A stretch of 64,000 nt of DNA from Cornus controversa (lineage: Eukaryota; Streptophyta; Magnoliopsida; Cornales; Cornaceae). Positions 50,201-62,100 of the stretch are shown in pieces (the stretch's first letter is position 1; each line of letters begins with the position of its first letter). The position numbers and the translations under genes were made by a program. The notes beneath the pieces are model-generated. The model did not search any database, was not told the DNA's origin, and saw nothing but the letters and a program-made list of their open reading frames with translations. The DNA is taken from contig CM048845.1 of the NCBI GenBank assembly GCA_026545225.1, positions 99,933,033 through 99,997,032 of the forward strand. The letters are read 5' to 3'.

Positions 50201-53200
50201 CTGTTGGTGGGATGGTGGATAATGATGCTAAAGAAAAGAATGTTGCTGAAGATGAGCCTTTAAATATTTCTGATGAACTTGATGGTAACTTTTCTCAGAT
50301 ATATGATATCTTGTTATGTGGATATTTTCCCTTTGTTGAGCAGCACTGCATATTGTCTCATCTTCCATGTCACGTATGTTGTAGTTACTAAAGGTTAATT
50401 GTGGCCATGGTTCCCCCCCCGGTAAGCTTACGTTTTTTCCTATTCTGGCCTGAATTCGAATTTATTTGAATTGTTAAGATTTTATACCTATACTAACTTT
50501 AATCAACTCGAATTCATGGAGCTCATCATCATCATCCTTGCCTTTGTTCCATATTGATGGGGTCGGCCACATGAATTCTCGTTTTCCATTCTTTCCTATT
50601 ATAAACCATATCTCTTACACTCTGAAGCACGAATACCTCCCCTTTCCTATTATAAACCATGTCTCTTACACACTGAAGCACGGATACCTCCCCCAAGGCC
50701 CTGTGGCTGTATCGGACACGTGTCTGGTATAGATACGCCCGGGCACGAGTCCAATACTCCTAGAAAGTATTCGTTTTTTTTTTAAATTTCGGATACAGTT
50801 GGGATACTCAGGGATATGCTGAGGATACTTCTGGGATACGCCGAGGATACTCTTGGGATACGCGATACAGATTTGTAATTTTTTTTTATAAAAAAAATGG
50901 GGGTTAGATTGTAATATTAAAAAGTTGATAGGTTAAAAAGTGGGGCTCAAATTGTGAGGTGGAAGGAAAATTCTTTAAGAACTTGAAGGTGTGAAATTAA
51001 ATCCCGTGTTTTATTAATTTTTTTGTATATATATATATTTGCCGCATCCCGCCGTTCCCATTTCTTGTTTTTTTGAGATTTGTCGTATCTGTATCGTGTC
51101 GTATCCGTATCCCATATCTTTGTCCGTGCTTCATAGCTCTTACAATATTTAGTTTTTTAAAATCATTTTTTTCTTCTTAATCCCATGTAAGTTTTGGTCG
51201 GCCTCTTTAAAATCATTTTTAACTACAATATTCATGGAGCTCAATCGTGCATTATGAAACTTATCTTATAGTTTTATAGTTGTACAACACTGATCTGTGA
51301 TTTGAATTTTCGTCTAGTGATGTAGTAAGCTGCAATATACTGTAGAAGTGATGAGACTTTCTTCTTTTACTTTTTTTACGTGTAGATTAGATTGAAATTT
51401 GTTATGGCCCTATATAGACGAGAATGGTGAAAGCGCACTTGTTTAGTCAAGTGTGCCTGTTGGGTTATAACTTTGTTTAGTTGAGTTGAAATCTAAAGAG
51501 ATTGAAACCCGAGATTTAGGGCCGGTTTGGTAACCGTTTATGTTTAGTGTTTATTGTTTATAAAAACAAATTTTTAGGATAAACATGTTTGATAATTTTT
51601 GTTTTGTTTATAAATTGTCAAAACGTTTTTAAAACAACACTGTAGCTAAGCCTTCAAATCCTAAACACGTTTATTGTTTATGTTTATTAAAAAAAACTTG
51701 TTTTTTCTTTTTTATCTAAAATGGTGATTATATTATTTTAATTAAAAATTGAAACTAAAAGTGAGAAAATGAAAAGAAAAAAAAATTATAAAAGGCTATT
51801 GTTTGATACAACGATAAAAATATTAGAATTATCAAGTGTGGACAGAATTAAAGAGCATTAACTGCCTTGAGAAAAAAATATTGGGTACAATATGAATAAT
51901 TACTAATATACTTGATAATAAAAAATAGTTATTTAGGGGCACCCATGCTAAAAAAAAAACCTTATTTGAGGGAAAAAAACAAAGAAGTCTTAACCATCTC
52001 CTTGTTAAAGAAACAAAAATGATATTTTGTACTCATATCATTCATTCATTTTCAGTGTTGGAAGGAAAATAGAAATAAAAAAAATGAAAAAAAAAAGTAG
52101 TAGCATAAGAAGTTCAAGAGAAAGAGTATACCTCCAAATCCTTATTCTCACTCCATACAAATTAGAAAACTTTCAACTTTTTCATAGTTATATATATTTT
52201 GTTGGTAGGAGTGTACAAAGAACCGGTGAAACCATAAAGAACTTTAGCGGAACTGAACCGTTCACTAGGGTTCAAGTTCCGGTTCCGGCTCTAAATTTTA
52301 GGAACCGTTCACTACGATTCCGGTTCCAAGCCTTGGAACCGTTATATATATATATCATTATAATAGTTATAATAACCTTTTGTAATGTAAAAAATTTTAA
52401 ACAATGAAGTTATTATAACTATTATAAGGTTAAATACAACTCCTATAATAACCGAATTGAACCGAACTCATTTATTCCGATTTCAAAATTAAGGAACTGT
52501 TGGGAACGGTTCTGGTTCCGGTTCCCCCAATAACCGTAAGGAACCGAATCGTGTGCACCCCCTACTTGTTAGGGCCTTCTGGGTTGTGGGTTATTTTAGT
52601 TTTACAGTATAATTTGCAGTGTGTAGATATATATGTAATCCAATATTATTAATTTCTTTCTTATGTTTATTTCTTGCTTTGTTATTGTTGTATAGATTTG
52701 TTGTAGCAAGAACTTGACTTTTTATGCTGTTTATTGTGTTGATTTTTTTTTATAAAAAAAACAGTTTAAGGTTAACAAACATATTTTTCTGCTTATGATT
52801 TTTAAAATAAGCCAAACGTTTTTTCGTTATCAAACAATACTCATGTTTATGGATAAACAAAATCGTAACATAAACACTGTTTATATAAACACTTAAACAA
52901 TAAACACTAAATATAAACGGTTACCAAACGGGCCCTTAGACTTTGATTCTTTTTGCCGTGGAAATTTAATGGAAGTTTAATCTCTATTATGCACTTCATG
53001 GAATACTTCTGCTTTCGATCTTTCTGGTAACCTGGGAGGAGATACTTCAGAATAGCTTCTCACTTGAAAACTATATGATTTGAAAGGCATTCTCCAGGAT
53101 TCCTTCATAGATGTTGGATAAATTTTTTATTATATCTTGAAGAATACTTTAGCCTGTGGTCATCACGATATAGACACTCTTCTCATCAGAAAAAAAGGAA

Positions 53201-56200
53201 TATAAAATTATAAATATATTAATTATCTGACATGCTGATTAGATGTTGATATTATAAGTTTCTAATTGTCCCAGAATATGTCTAGGGGCTTCTGAATTGA
53301 AGTTTTTGATTTATGAGTAGAGAAGGCATGCTAGTGTTCACAAATTTATAAGCAAAGTATAGATATTCTGAAGGGTTGTATGTTGGATATCAATACTTCT
53401 TAGGCACTCATTTCTACAACATAATTTGAAATTAGTGTTCATAGTTTTTGGCTCTTTACCAATATTTCTCTCAACTTCTACAACTTAAGACATCACATAT
53501 GGCTGGCACAAGCCAGGCATTCAAATGACACATTTCAATATAGGAAAAGAGCAAAGTTGTGAAAATAAAAATATATTATGATAGTAGCAGTTGTTACATG
53601 ACATACTTGTGTATATGTTATATGTTGAGGTCCTACTATGGTGTTGTTTGAAAACCTATTTTAGCACTTAATTCTGAATAGGTTAAGTGCTTATCCAATT
53701 AAGTGCGTTTGATAACGCATTTTGAATATCACTTAAAAAAATAAGTGCCGCTTAAAATGAGGTAATATTTTAAGTGATAGTGACTTCACTTATCACTGAA
53801 TGCTGAACACTTAAAATCCAAAAAGAATATCAAAGAAATTCTTAATTTATAATTATTTAGATAATATCAAAATTTTATATTTGTCATATTTAGCTCTTAA
53901 AATTTTCAGTACTTAACTTTCAGTTTTGTCAAACAACACCTAATGCAATTTATACAATAATTTAGATAATATCAAAATTTTATATTTGTCATATTCTTAT
54001 GCAATACGTATCTGTGTATAGTTATATGTCTATGTCCTGTTTATGCCTTTCCTACTTTTTTGGATATTCCGTGTTGATGCATCCGTGTTGTATTATGTCT
54101 GTGTCTCTTTTTGTGTCCGTGCTTCCTGGATGCATATAGCAGTATCTTATGCATTTCTACCATGTTCCTGTTTTACTTGTTTTCAGATACTGGTGGCTGT
54201 CGCAGATCTTCAAGGAAACTTTCTGAGCAAGAAGTTGGAATTGCAAAGCTGTCAGGATTTCGCGAGTGGCTTTCCATGCATCCAATCATTGAAGAGTTGG
54301 ATGGTGAGGGAAACATGGAACTGAGCCTAAGCTCTAGTAAAATGATAATATTTGCTCATCACCATAAGGTTCTTGATGGAGTACAGGTGAGAAGTTCCTT
54401 TCCCGTTGGAGTTCATACTAAATGGAAACTAAAAGCATTTCCATTGAATGATGATCTGAACTGATTTGTTTTTCAGCTAGTGGAATTGCTCCATAGGGAC
54501 TTGGGGTTATGGCATGATATATATTTTTTAATTTACATTTTGGCTTAAATTCTGACATCTCTGTTCCTTTCTTCCACATGGTCCTTTAAATATGTTAATC
54601 ACTATTTACTCAAAAAGCTTAAGCTGTTAGAGAGGGTGTAACTTAATTATTTATATCTCAAACAAAAAAGCAGGAATAATCAGGGACATTTTCTAGGCCT
54701 ATATGGCTTGAAAAAATTTGGCGGAGTTTCTATGTTTAAGGTTTCCTTGTTCCGTATGGTCCCTGAAAGAGAAAAAGATATAACCAGGGATGTTTGCCTT
54801 CCAAGGTGAACATGATAACCTGAAACGGTAATTGGATTCTGTCAATTTTTTTAGAAAGGAGTCTTCATGATTAGTTGTAGCCTTCAAATCTAAATCATTA
54901 TTTAGATTTTGATTACTATTACTTGATTTTGATGAATTTACAGTCAGTGTTTTTTTCCAAGAGCACTAATAAGTGATAACGTGTTATGTACCTAAAAATG
55001 CCAGTTAAAATCCTTCACAAAATATCTTCACTCAGCTTAGTATGATCTTCAATTGTACATAAATCTTCTCAAAAATATATTTCACCTCCGAACAAGGTCA
55101 AATTTTAGAATATATAATCACGGCAGTGGTGCCTCACCCTAATTGAAAATAATGATAATATAATATTTTAAAAGTATACATGCATAAGTGGGTGGATAAA
55201 TGGAGAAGGCGTGTAATAGTTGTTGCTTATATTTATTGATTTACATTTCATGTTGTAGGAGGAATTTGCGTCAGAATGGCGAACAAAGCCACTGTAGTTC
55301 CTTAGTTAAATGGCACTCCATGCTTTCTACCGTTTCTCAAATTTTAAACATATTAGCTACCCTTTAGATTTTTAAATCTCCATATATGTAGGCATAAGAG
55401 GAGGTGGTATGCATAATGCATATGCATGGATAGGACTTAGGAGATAAGTTGATATTAACATTCTCATCAAATACTTGTATCTGCATCCAACTGAGAAATG
55501 TAGTGCGTTGGGAAAAAAGAAAAAGAGAAAATGGAAACATGAAGAAGAGAGGTTTTATTAATTGATTTCTATTGGCAATAGCATGCTAGTAAAAGTTGAC
55601 AATGAATGGGGCAGCTAGACAGATACTAACAGTTCATGTATATGAAATTAAAATAGAACACATGCATATATATATAAAGAAAGTATTTCGGATAAACAAT
55701 TGAGGTCCCTTGATAGAATAGTAGTTAAAATTTGGTAGGAAATGAAAATAACTACTAATATTAGTGGTTGGTGATATAATCAATCTCATCATCCTTAAAA
55801 TGAGTTATGAAGTTCTTCTAAAAAAAACAACAGTGAGCTGACTCCAGCATATTATGAAATTTTTGGCACACATTATTTGGTTGGTCGAAGTGCTATACGT
55901 AGATGACGTGGGAAGTTCATGATTTTGAAATGTGCTAGTAGCATCAATCTTTAGGAAAAACAGAAAAAGAGGAAGACTTCCTTATGAGAGAACTGGTACA
56001 GAAAGAAAAGAAGAAATAAAATAAAGGAGAACCATTAGAGAGAGAGAAGACTCAAGCAGATAGAGATACGCCAATAAGGAAACAAAGAAAAGAGAAGGAT
56101 AAGTGAAAAATAAAGCTTAGATTTGTTTGAACTTGTTTGCATTTTGTCAAAGTATAAGCTAATTGAGAGATTAATTGTAGAGATAGGGAGAAGTCTTAGA

Positions 56201-59197
56201 GAGAGAGAAGACTTTTTATTTTTGGTCTAAAAAGAGTGAATTCAATGGGAATTTATACTACTCAAATGACATAAAGAAGGAAATGTTGACTTGAATACAG
56301 ACTGGTAAACAACTAGAATACAGCTGTACCAGCTGTACAAACAACACACTTCAATCAGCTAAGATTTCATTCTTCTGTCTTTATATGTGCTTGTTTTATG
56401 TTCTGAAGAAGCGCATCATCATGTTTTATTTCATGTAGAAATGTGGATATATCTTAATTCTTGAATTTCAAAGTATGTTTGTTGAATATTTTTTTGAAAA
56501 TCATGTCATGTTTGTTACTTTATGATGAATAGATTTGGAAATATGCCTATACGAGTCGTGTTAAGGATTTGAATTGAGTTCATGGTTTTGAACTTGGTGT
56601 TGTCAAAGTTAGATAGATTTGCTATTTTTTTTTTTTTAACTTGAGCATGTGGATCTGATTAGGGATCAGTAATGGTGGATTCTGAATTATAATGGAAATG
56701 AACAGTAGAGCACCTGTTGATAGGAGGGATGCATCCAAAGGAATGGATGCCTTTTGGGTTCCTTTTCACATCCATGCGATCGATTGATGGTTAAAGAATA
56801 ACATTTTGATGCATTTTTTTATGAAATATGGATTTGCAACTTGATGAGAAGTGTTTTGAATAATTATACTACTATTGTCTATTATATTATTTTATTTGTT
56901 TTAATAGGAAAACGATGTTTTAGTAATTACAAGCATTTACAAATTCTGTGTGATTTTGGATGAATAGATGTGGGACTCCTAAATGGGTTATTCGGACATG
57001 GTAAATGCTTGTGATTTCTAAAAGAAGCACCAAACTGTGAATCATATTGATAGGTTAACTTCTTTGGCTTCCTTATGGGTTTAAAGGGTATCCTCTTATG
57101 TTGATTTAAAGAGATCATATTGCAGCCTCCTCATATAATGGTTTAATTTGAGGAAACATTATCCTAGTGGGTTGGTGACAATTTTTGCCCACTTTGGAAT
57201 TCGAGGCAATTAGGAGTCCTTGGCATTTCCAAGGATTGTGGTGGAGAAGCTGTTTCATACTCTTTGCAGCCATTCGGTCAAGGTGATGCTATCAAAGCAA
57301 AATGTCAATTGTGATTAGAAGTCTTAAAGAGGTAATCTCTTTTGGAGTGACCAGTGAGTCATCTCTTAGTAGATGTTGATCCATTGATTATTATAGGTTG
57401 GACAATGAAGGATGTCTAGCTGTTTTGGTATAACGGTCAGTTTATTAGGAAAATTTGGTAGTTGTCTGATGCTATGCATTTTTTCTGTTCTTGGATCTAT
57501 AGATCGGGTAATGGTGTGCAATTTTTGGTTAGGAGCCCATGTTAAGCACTCTATTACATGAAACACCAATATACTCTATAAAATAAAATAATAGCGTCTA
57601 AATAATGAACATTTAACTGTATTATTGGGCCTGAGGATTTGACCCATGCCCAATAGGTGTAGCTGACTACAAATAACATAGCTTGTGGTAGCAAAGAGTG
57701 AGTTCTGTGCTTCAAAATAAGCTCTTTGCGAACTTTAAACCCTCCATTTGTTTCAGTCTATTTCATGTTGTGTATTGACTTGGTCTTGCCTCTTGAGTTT
57801 ATCATGCTACAGGTGGTATGGTGACTGTCTCTGGAAATTCCTCAAATTTTCACTATATTTTTTTCTGGATCAAAACTAAACTAAATCATGCATAGCTAAA
57901 CCCATTTAAATTAGACCAAAACCTGATAAAGTTTGTATGAGTGGTGTTGAGGAGATGAAAGGGATAACTTCCTATAGAAACCTTGAAAAAGGAAATTATT
58001 CATTCGCTTGGAAATGGAAAGCAATAGAAAATAATGCTGATTTTATCCAACCTAGTAGATTTGAAATATGCAAAATACTTTTTTTTGTGTATCTGCTACA
58101 TTCAAGAACAGTATTGTTGATTTGCCTCCGTCTATAAAAACACAAGGTTAAAAGCTTATTTGGTGAATCAATAAACTGTATTTCTTTTTTATAATCTTGA
58201 ATAGTTGAAATAATCTAAATCAGCTGTTGAAAAATTATTAAATCAATGTCAAAATTCTCTTATACTGTTGCCTTTTTGTCTTGTTGTCAACATATCAATA
58301 AAAAAATATTAGTGCAAGTTATGAACTTCTCGTGGTGGAGAGTTTTGTCAGTTTTTTTGGGAACTTGGCAAAAGAGTTTTCAGTATGTAATCTTTACTTT
58401 GGAGGTTATTGCTGTTTAATAGTTCTTTAAGTTTCATTCTACAGATTTCATGATTCACTTATTAGGCTTGTCTTATTTATCAAAAAAAAAACTTATTAGG
58501 CTTGTCTTAGAATCTGAATTTTTTCGTTGGTACAAAAGTTTCTTTAAGATTTTGCTGTTGTTTTGACATTTGTAATTCTCATTTCATTTACTCAGGAGTT
58601 CATATGTGAGAATGGGATTGGATTTGTACGCATTGATGGTAGCACACTTGCCAGAGATAGACAGTTAGCTGTACAATCATTCCAATCATCAACAGAGGCC
58701 TGTACAAGTTCTCTTTAATAGCTTCATTGGAATTATTTGGTTATAAATTATTATCTTTTGTGCGTGCTTGTATTTTTAACTTGTCATTTGTTGAAGTTTT
58801 AAGGTGTATTCTTTTACAAGATTTTTGAATTCAGAAGGTTTTTGTATTGTATACTGCAACATAATAAATGACTGTTCAAAGCTATTACATGTTCTGCTGG
58901 ACCTTCTGGCTTCTACTACAAGCTATATCTTTTTCGATTAATCTGAAAATTTTCCCATTCAATTAAAGGCACAAATCAATAAATTCGAAAGAAATGCGGG
59001 GATGTATTAAATCTGTGTTGGAGGTGCAATTATTTAATAATTCTTCCGGTGGCTTATAATAAATTGTTTCTGTCTTTGTTTTTCAGGTCAAGATTGCCAT
59101 TATTGGCATAACTGCTGGAGGGGTTGGCCTTGACTTTTCAGCAGCAAGATATGTTGTATTTTTGGAGCTGCCTCAATCCCCCTCCCTTATGCTTCAG
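35300..59197 (+). CDS. CHR18: SMARCAL1/CHR18-like SNF2 helicase (annealing helicase), 3' part outside window
   Basis: Twelve exons join in frame for 624 codons: 35300-35644, 36432-36791, 37688-37820, 39694-39869, 47587-47660, 47888-47923, 48033-48123, 48438-48497, 50101-50284, 54187-54386, 58596-58697, 59087-59197. Exon 1 (MEITEEQRKRAEANRLAALA) starts at the first ATG. Exon 2 has a HARP-like stretch and motif I DEMGLGKT. Exon 3 holds motif Ia-type CPAILRFSWAEELERW, and exon 4 holds motif II DESHH. Exon 5 has motif III LLSGTPS, and exon 12 has motif V GITAGGVGLDFS. Motif VI (usually AEDRAHRRGQ) is not in the remaining 4.8 kb, so the gene continues past the window. SMARCAL1 proteins rewind RPA-coated DNA at stalled forks using ATP; that role here is by family. 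Introns total about 22 kb and are transposon-filled. All introns read GT-AG except intron 11, which starts GC. Confidence 0.9.
38309..38372. repeat. 32-bp tandem duplication in helicase intron 3
   Basis: CTGAGAAAACTA(A/T)TAGACC then GTAACCCTAAGCT occurs twice in direct succession with one difference. The adjoining 38390-38660 resembles an LTR/retroelement edge, but no element could be defined. Confidence 0.8.
41325..41536. mobile_element. PIF/Harbinger (Tourist-like) MITE in helicase intron 4
   Basis: 212 bp with inverted ends GGCCCTGTTTGG and CCAAACAGGGCC and a 3-bp target duplication TAA on both sides (41322-41324 and 41537-41539). Internal GCTTCTG/CAGAAGC-type stretches would fold on themselves. 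It has no coding capacity. Confidence 0.85.
42645..46639 (+). mobile_element. full-length but inactive RTE-type LINE in helicase intron 4
   Basis: A 3995-bp insertion between perfect 17-bp direct repeats ATATTTCTATCAATATA (42628-42644 and 46640-46656). It ends in GGCAAGGATGATG, the short (TGA)n-like tail of plant RTE elements, and has no poly(A). It encodes an apurinic-type endonuclease and a reverse transcriptase, both broken by frameshifts and stops. Orientation is the same as the host gene. The 5' kilobase (42645-43780) is non-coding and contains a (TA)n tract. Confidence 0.88.
43780..46480 (+). pseudogene. RTE endonuclease-reverse transcriptase, frameshifted
   Basis: Endonuclease: starts KIRIATWNIGTLMGK near 43777, then TCLQETKWKG, IISAYAPQGA and IGGDFNGHVG (catalytic-type D and N residues seen). 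Frameshifts occur near 43850, 43965 and 44290, and the tail continues as TNKTQIDYCLYRRG. Reverse transcriptase: DKQFGFMLGRSSMEAIYLIR, FIDLEKAYDRVPR, KVGLHQGSVLS and the catalytic LFADDIVLV are all readable in one frame (45452-46000). A frameshift near 46020 leads to the C-terminal part (CYLGSILQKDGEVDGD, then RLRWYGHIQ), which stops at 46475. The order of domains and these motifs fit the RTE clade. It cannot make a single working protein. Confidence 0.85.
49072..49516 (-). mobile_element. tandemly duplicated Copia pre-integrase fragment in helicase intron 8
   Basis: Two direct copies with a period of 218 bases (about 49072-49289 and 49290-49516) differ by few substitutions and a small indel. 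On the minus strand each encodes part of the Copia gag-pre-integrase region: PVYLWHLTVGHIGQHKIPRL then VKEGFLPNEA (first copy), the WHLxxGH pattern of that domain. No LTRs are visible near by, so it is a fragment. Confidence 0.75.
50591..50692. repeat. 51-bp tandem duplication across the hAT insertion border
   Basis: Copies 50591-50641 and 50642-50692 each contain the RTE flank (CTTTCCTATTATAAACCAT), the 8-bp target site CTCTTACA and the first about 20 bases of the hAT end (TCTGAAGCACGAATACC and CACTGAAGCACGGATACC). Confidence 0.85.
50671..51136. mobile_element. hAT-type MITE inside the RTE fragment
   Basis: 466 bp with inverted ends CACTGAAGCACGGA and TCCGTGCTTCATAG and a perfect 8-bp target duplication CTCTTACA (50663-50670 and 51137-51144). 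The interior is rich in GGATAC-type repeats. It has no coding capacity. Confidence 0.85.
51519..52935. mobile_element. PIF/Harbinger-like non-autonomous element in helicase intron 9
   Basis: Long inverted ends: GGGCCGGTTTGGTAACCGTT then TATGTTTAGTGTTTATTGTT on the left, and the complement of GTTACCAAACGGGCCC, AAACAATAAACACTAAATAT on the right. A 3-bp target duplication TTA lies on both sides (51516-51518 and 52936-52938). It is 1417 bp including a younger hAT insertion at 52206-52564, so originally about 1.05 kb. No transposase was recognised. Confidence 0.85.
52206..52564. mobile_element. hAT-type MITE nested in the Harbinger-like element
   Basis: 359 bp with inverted ends TAGGAGTGTACA and TGTGCACCCCCTA and many GGTTCCGGTT/GAACCG motifs inside. 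Flanking 8-bp repeats TTTGTTGG and CTTGTTAG differ at two positions, fitting an ageing hAT target duplication. Confidence 0.75.
53640..53940. mobile_element. MITE with inverted ends in helicase intron 9
   Basis: 301 bp; GGTGTTGTTTGAAAA on the left matches the complement of TTTTGTCAAACAACACC on the right, and AAGTGCTTA/TTAAGTG-type blocks recur inside. Flanking bases TAT and TAA suggest an imperfect 3-bp target duplication (Tourist type). Confidence 0.65.
54387..58595 (+). other. helicase intron 10, no recognisable content
   Basis: A 4.2-kb GT-AG intron. I see AT-rich DNA, short purine-rich runs (about 55980-56215) and short open frames without family resemblance. No transposon ends were recognised. 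Confidence 0.6.
58698..58703 (+). other. non-canonical GC splice donor, helicase intron 11
   Basis: Exon 11 must end at 58697 (ACAGAG) for the protein to run SFQSSTE into VKIAIIGITAGG. The next bases are GCCTGT, not GT. The acceptor TTTTTCAG at 59086 is normal. The nearest GT (58701) would add four bases and break the frame. Confidence 0.7.
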
Positions 59198-62100
59198 GTA
59201 TGTTATACTTGAATCCTATTCAACATCAGTGAATCTGGACTCTTATCTCTCAATAAAGTGGTTGAAATCAATTTATTCTTCATCTGTTTTAATTTTTATA
59301 AAATCTCTATAAACTCCAAAGATGAAGGTTAAAAATAGTGGTAGAAAGCTGAAAGATATTTCAAAACCTTAGGTTGAATGTACACAATGGTACTTCACCA
59401 AGTGTGTCTGCAATTTTAGTTCACCAAGTCTATCCACATATCAAAAGAAATACAAGAGAAATATGTAGAGGCTTGAATGAGAGTTATCACCCATTCACAA
59501 CTTTGATATTTATATACTGAAAGAGCACATGTTAAATATTAAAAGAAAGGAAACCAAATAAAATCACTGCAGATTCTATGTCTAAATATATGTGTCAATA
59601 AAGTTGAATCCCATTATTCTATGCTAACATATCTCAACTAAGATGGTAAGTCAAATCCCATGATTCTTGGCTAACAATATCCATTATTAGGATTTGTCAT
59701 TCATCTTACCTTAGGCTATTTTTGTTAGGAGGGAGGCAAGAAAGGAGTAGTGTGGTAAGTCTCCATCCTTTTTAATTCTTACAAGGGAAAGATGGAGGGA
59801 AAGGAAGGATGGATGGATGAGACATCCCTCTAGGCCCACAAATTTTCATCCGTTGAAAATTGGACAGAATAGAAGGATAAGTATGATATATTATGTAAAG
59901 TGACTTTGTTATCCTTCATCAATTTTATAAACTTATATAATTAGGTATAGTGGTTAAAAATATAAAACTCTCTTTCCCTTCCCTCTTACCAAACAATGGA
60001 AGATGTCCTTCTCTTGCCTTCCAATCAACCAAAAAAAAGGGAGAAGGCACCTTCCTTTCCTAGGAATCTCATCTTTCCTTCGCACCCTCCCTTCCATCCA
60101 TTTTTCCATCCTTCGTCCCAAACGAAGCATTATTTCTCAAAATATGTTAGATTTGTGGTTGATAATGCTCAAAAGAATTTATTTTTGACACAATTTGTGG
60201 TGATGGGATGGTCCTTTGCTAAGGATTGCCCCGAATCTTCTCTATGAGACTCTGATTGCAAATTATGTTAGAATGACTGTGGCGTTGGGGGAAAGGAATG
60301 GTTTGGGGTCCTGAATTTCACTGGACTCTTCAGGAAAGGAGAATTATATGGCTTGTTGTATGGCCTGTCGGTGGACTTGGGTAGGCTCTTCTTTGTTTTT
60401 CTTAAGTCTACTCCAGTGGGTTTTTATAGCTGGAGGCAGGTAAGGGTGAGATAGAGAGTGAGGTATCTGGTAAGTCATCCCTGCTCATCTCTGGAAGTGT
60501 ATGTGGAATGAAAGGTAAAGGCGGTTGAAGTCGTAGAGTTATCTGCTTCGATATGTTGTAAAACATCCCTTCTTAGGTTCTTTTTATTTTTGGATTACTC
60601 TCTTTTGAATGTGTTTTTATACAGTTTCTGATCTGTTTCTGCTAAGTCTTACAGTTTGTTTTTATGCATATGGCATGCTATGTCTTTACATTGATTGTGC
60701 CCGGCCCCTTTAAATTTACAAAACAAAGATTAATTTCGAAGTTTTAAACTTTCAAGATGGCAGGTTTGGGACAAGGCATCCCCTTTCCCTGGTCGACGTT
60801 GAAAAAGGCATTAGCCCGCCTTTCCTGTTCTGGTCCAGAAAAGGGTGGAGCAAGGGCAAACATAATCTTAAATAAACAGGGAACGGAGAAATTGGATACA
60901 AGATGAAGCTTAGAATAAAAAAAAGAAGTGAAAACTTGAACTTTTGACGGTCAACCCAACATGACATCATAATGTGTAGCTCTTATATTATTATGTCATG
61001 TGGCATCACTTATCGATTGACATCTTGGTCGTGGAAAAGGTGCAGGCGAAGAGGCCTTTTAAAGAGATCATGCAAGGCCGTACTTTTCTTTATATTATCA
61101 ATGTGGAAGAAACTATCAGTTTTCATGGAAAATCACCTGGCAGAAAAACTTGGGCTTTTGTGATTATGAATCGCATCAAAGCCACCCTGCCTTGATAGCC
61201 CCTAATTGAATAGGATTCACGAGGAATTAATTGGAGTAGTGATAGGTAGGGGGATGAAGAAATATACTCAACCTAGGATTGGGTTGGATCAGGATTTAAG
61301 GACCCCACACCCTGGTTTGGTAATTTAATTAGATTACTAAAATGAACTCAGTAAATTTTAGGTCCTTAATTACCCTTACAAAATAGAGTGACTTAGGTTC
61401 TAGATAATATAGCCCCTCATTTCTAGTTGTCATGTGAAATTTTCTTTCTGCCATCATTCCTAAATAATTTATCGCCATCGCCTTCTGCATCATCATTTTC
61501 AGATCATTGCTGTCATCTTGCCTAGCAATCCAATGTTCTCCATGACAGTTCACTAGAGCTTGTTGTTATTCATATGGTCTTCATTGGCATTGTCATGTAC
61601 TCTTGAGTTCGATTTTTTTTTTTCTTTTTTCATGGCTTGTGAGACAAGAATTCATTTTGATTATTAGGCTTTTGGTGAATATCTAATTTTTAAAATAGAT
61701 GTATGTTCAAACTTCTCTCTCTTTGATCTATTAAGCTGTAGTTGGATAACTTGGATGAACTTTTTCCTCAAATTTTCTCTTTTCATTTCTATGGACCTTC
61801 TTGTTGCAAAATTATGCTGGAATTGATTTTGTTAGAAATAACTTTAAATTATTTAAATTTTTAGAGATGAACACTGTTCTTGAGTTCCTCAAAGAAACAT
61901 ATAAATGAGACAGGCATGACGGGTTGATTATTGAGGGTTCGGAAAGGGACAAAAGCACATAATCCATCCTGGGTACAGTATGGGTTGGGGTGAGGTCTTT
62001 CTTGGTGGGATGGAATAGGATAGTAAGAACTGATCTCACACCTGCCTTATTGGCGTTCCTATTCTTGGTGCACATATTGTTCATAAAATTTATATGGCAA

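Larger units (their letters stand above)
50524..51205 (-). mobile_element. 3' end of a second RTE element, split by a hAT element
   Basis: The complement matches the last part of the RTE copy at 42645-46639. Its end (CATCATCATCATCCTTGCC on the plus strand) is at 50524, and GGGGTCGGCCACATGAATTC and CATTCTTTCCTATTATA follow. Matching resumes after the hAT insertion (CCCATGTAAGTTTTGGTCGG at about 51181-51200). It is strongly 5'-truncated. Confidence 0.8.

Noticed and set aside
59690-60140. Possible MITE with GGAGGGAGG / CCTTCCATCC-type ends
   Set aside because: Purine/pyrimidine-rich similarity only; no clear inverted ends or target duplication could be fixed.
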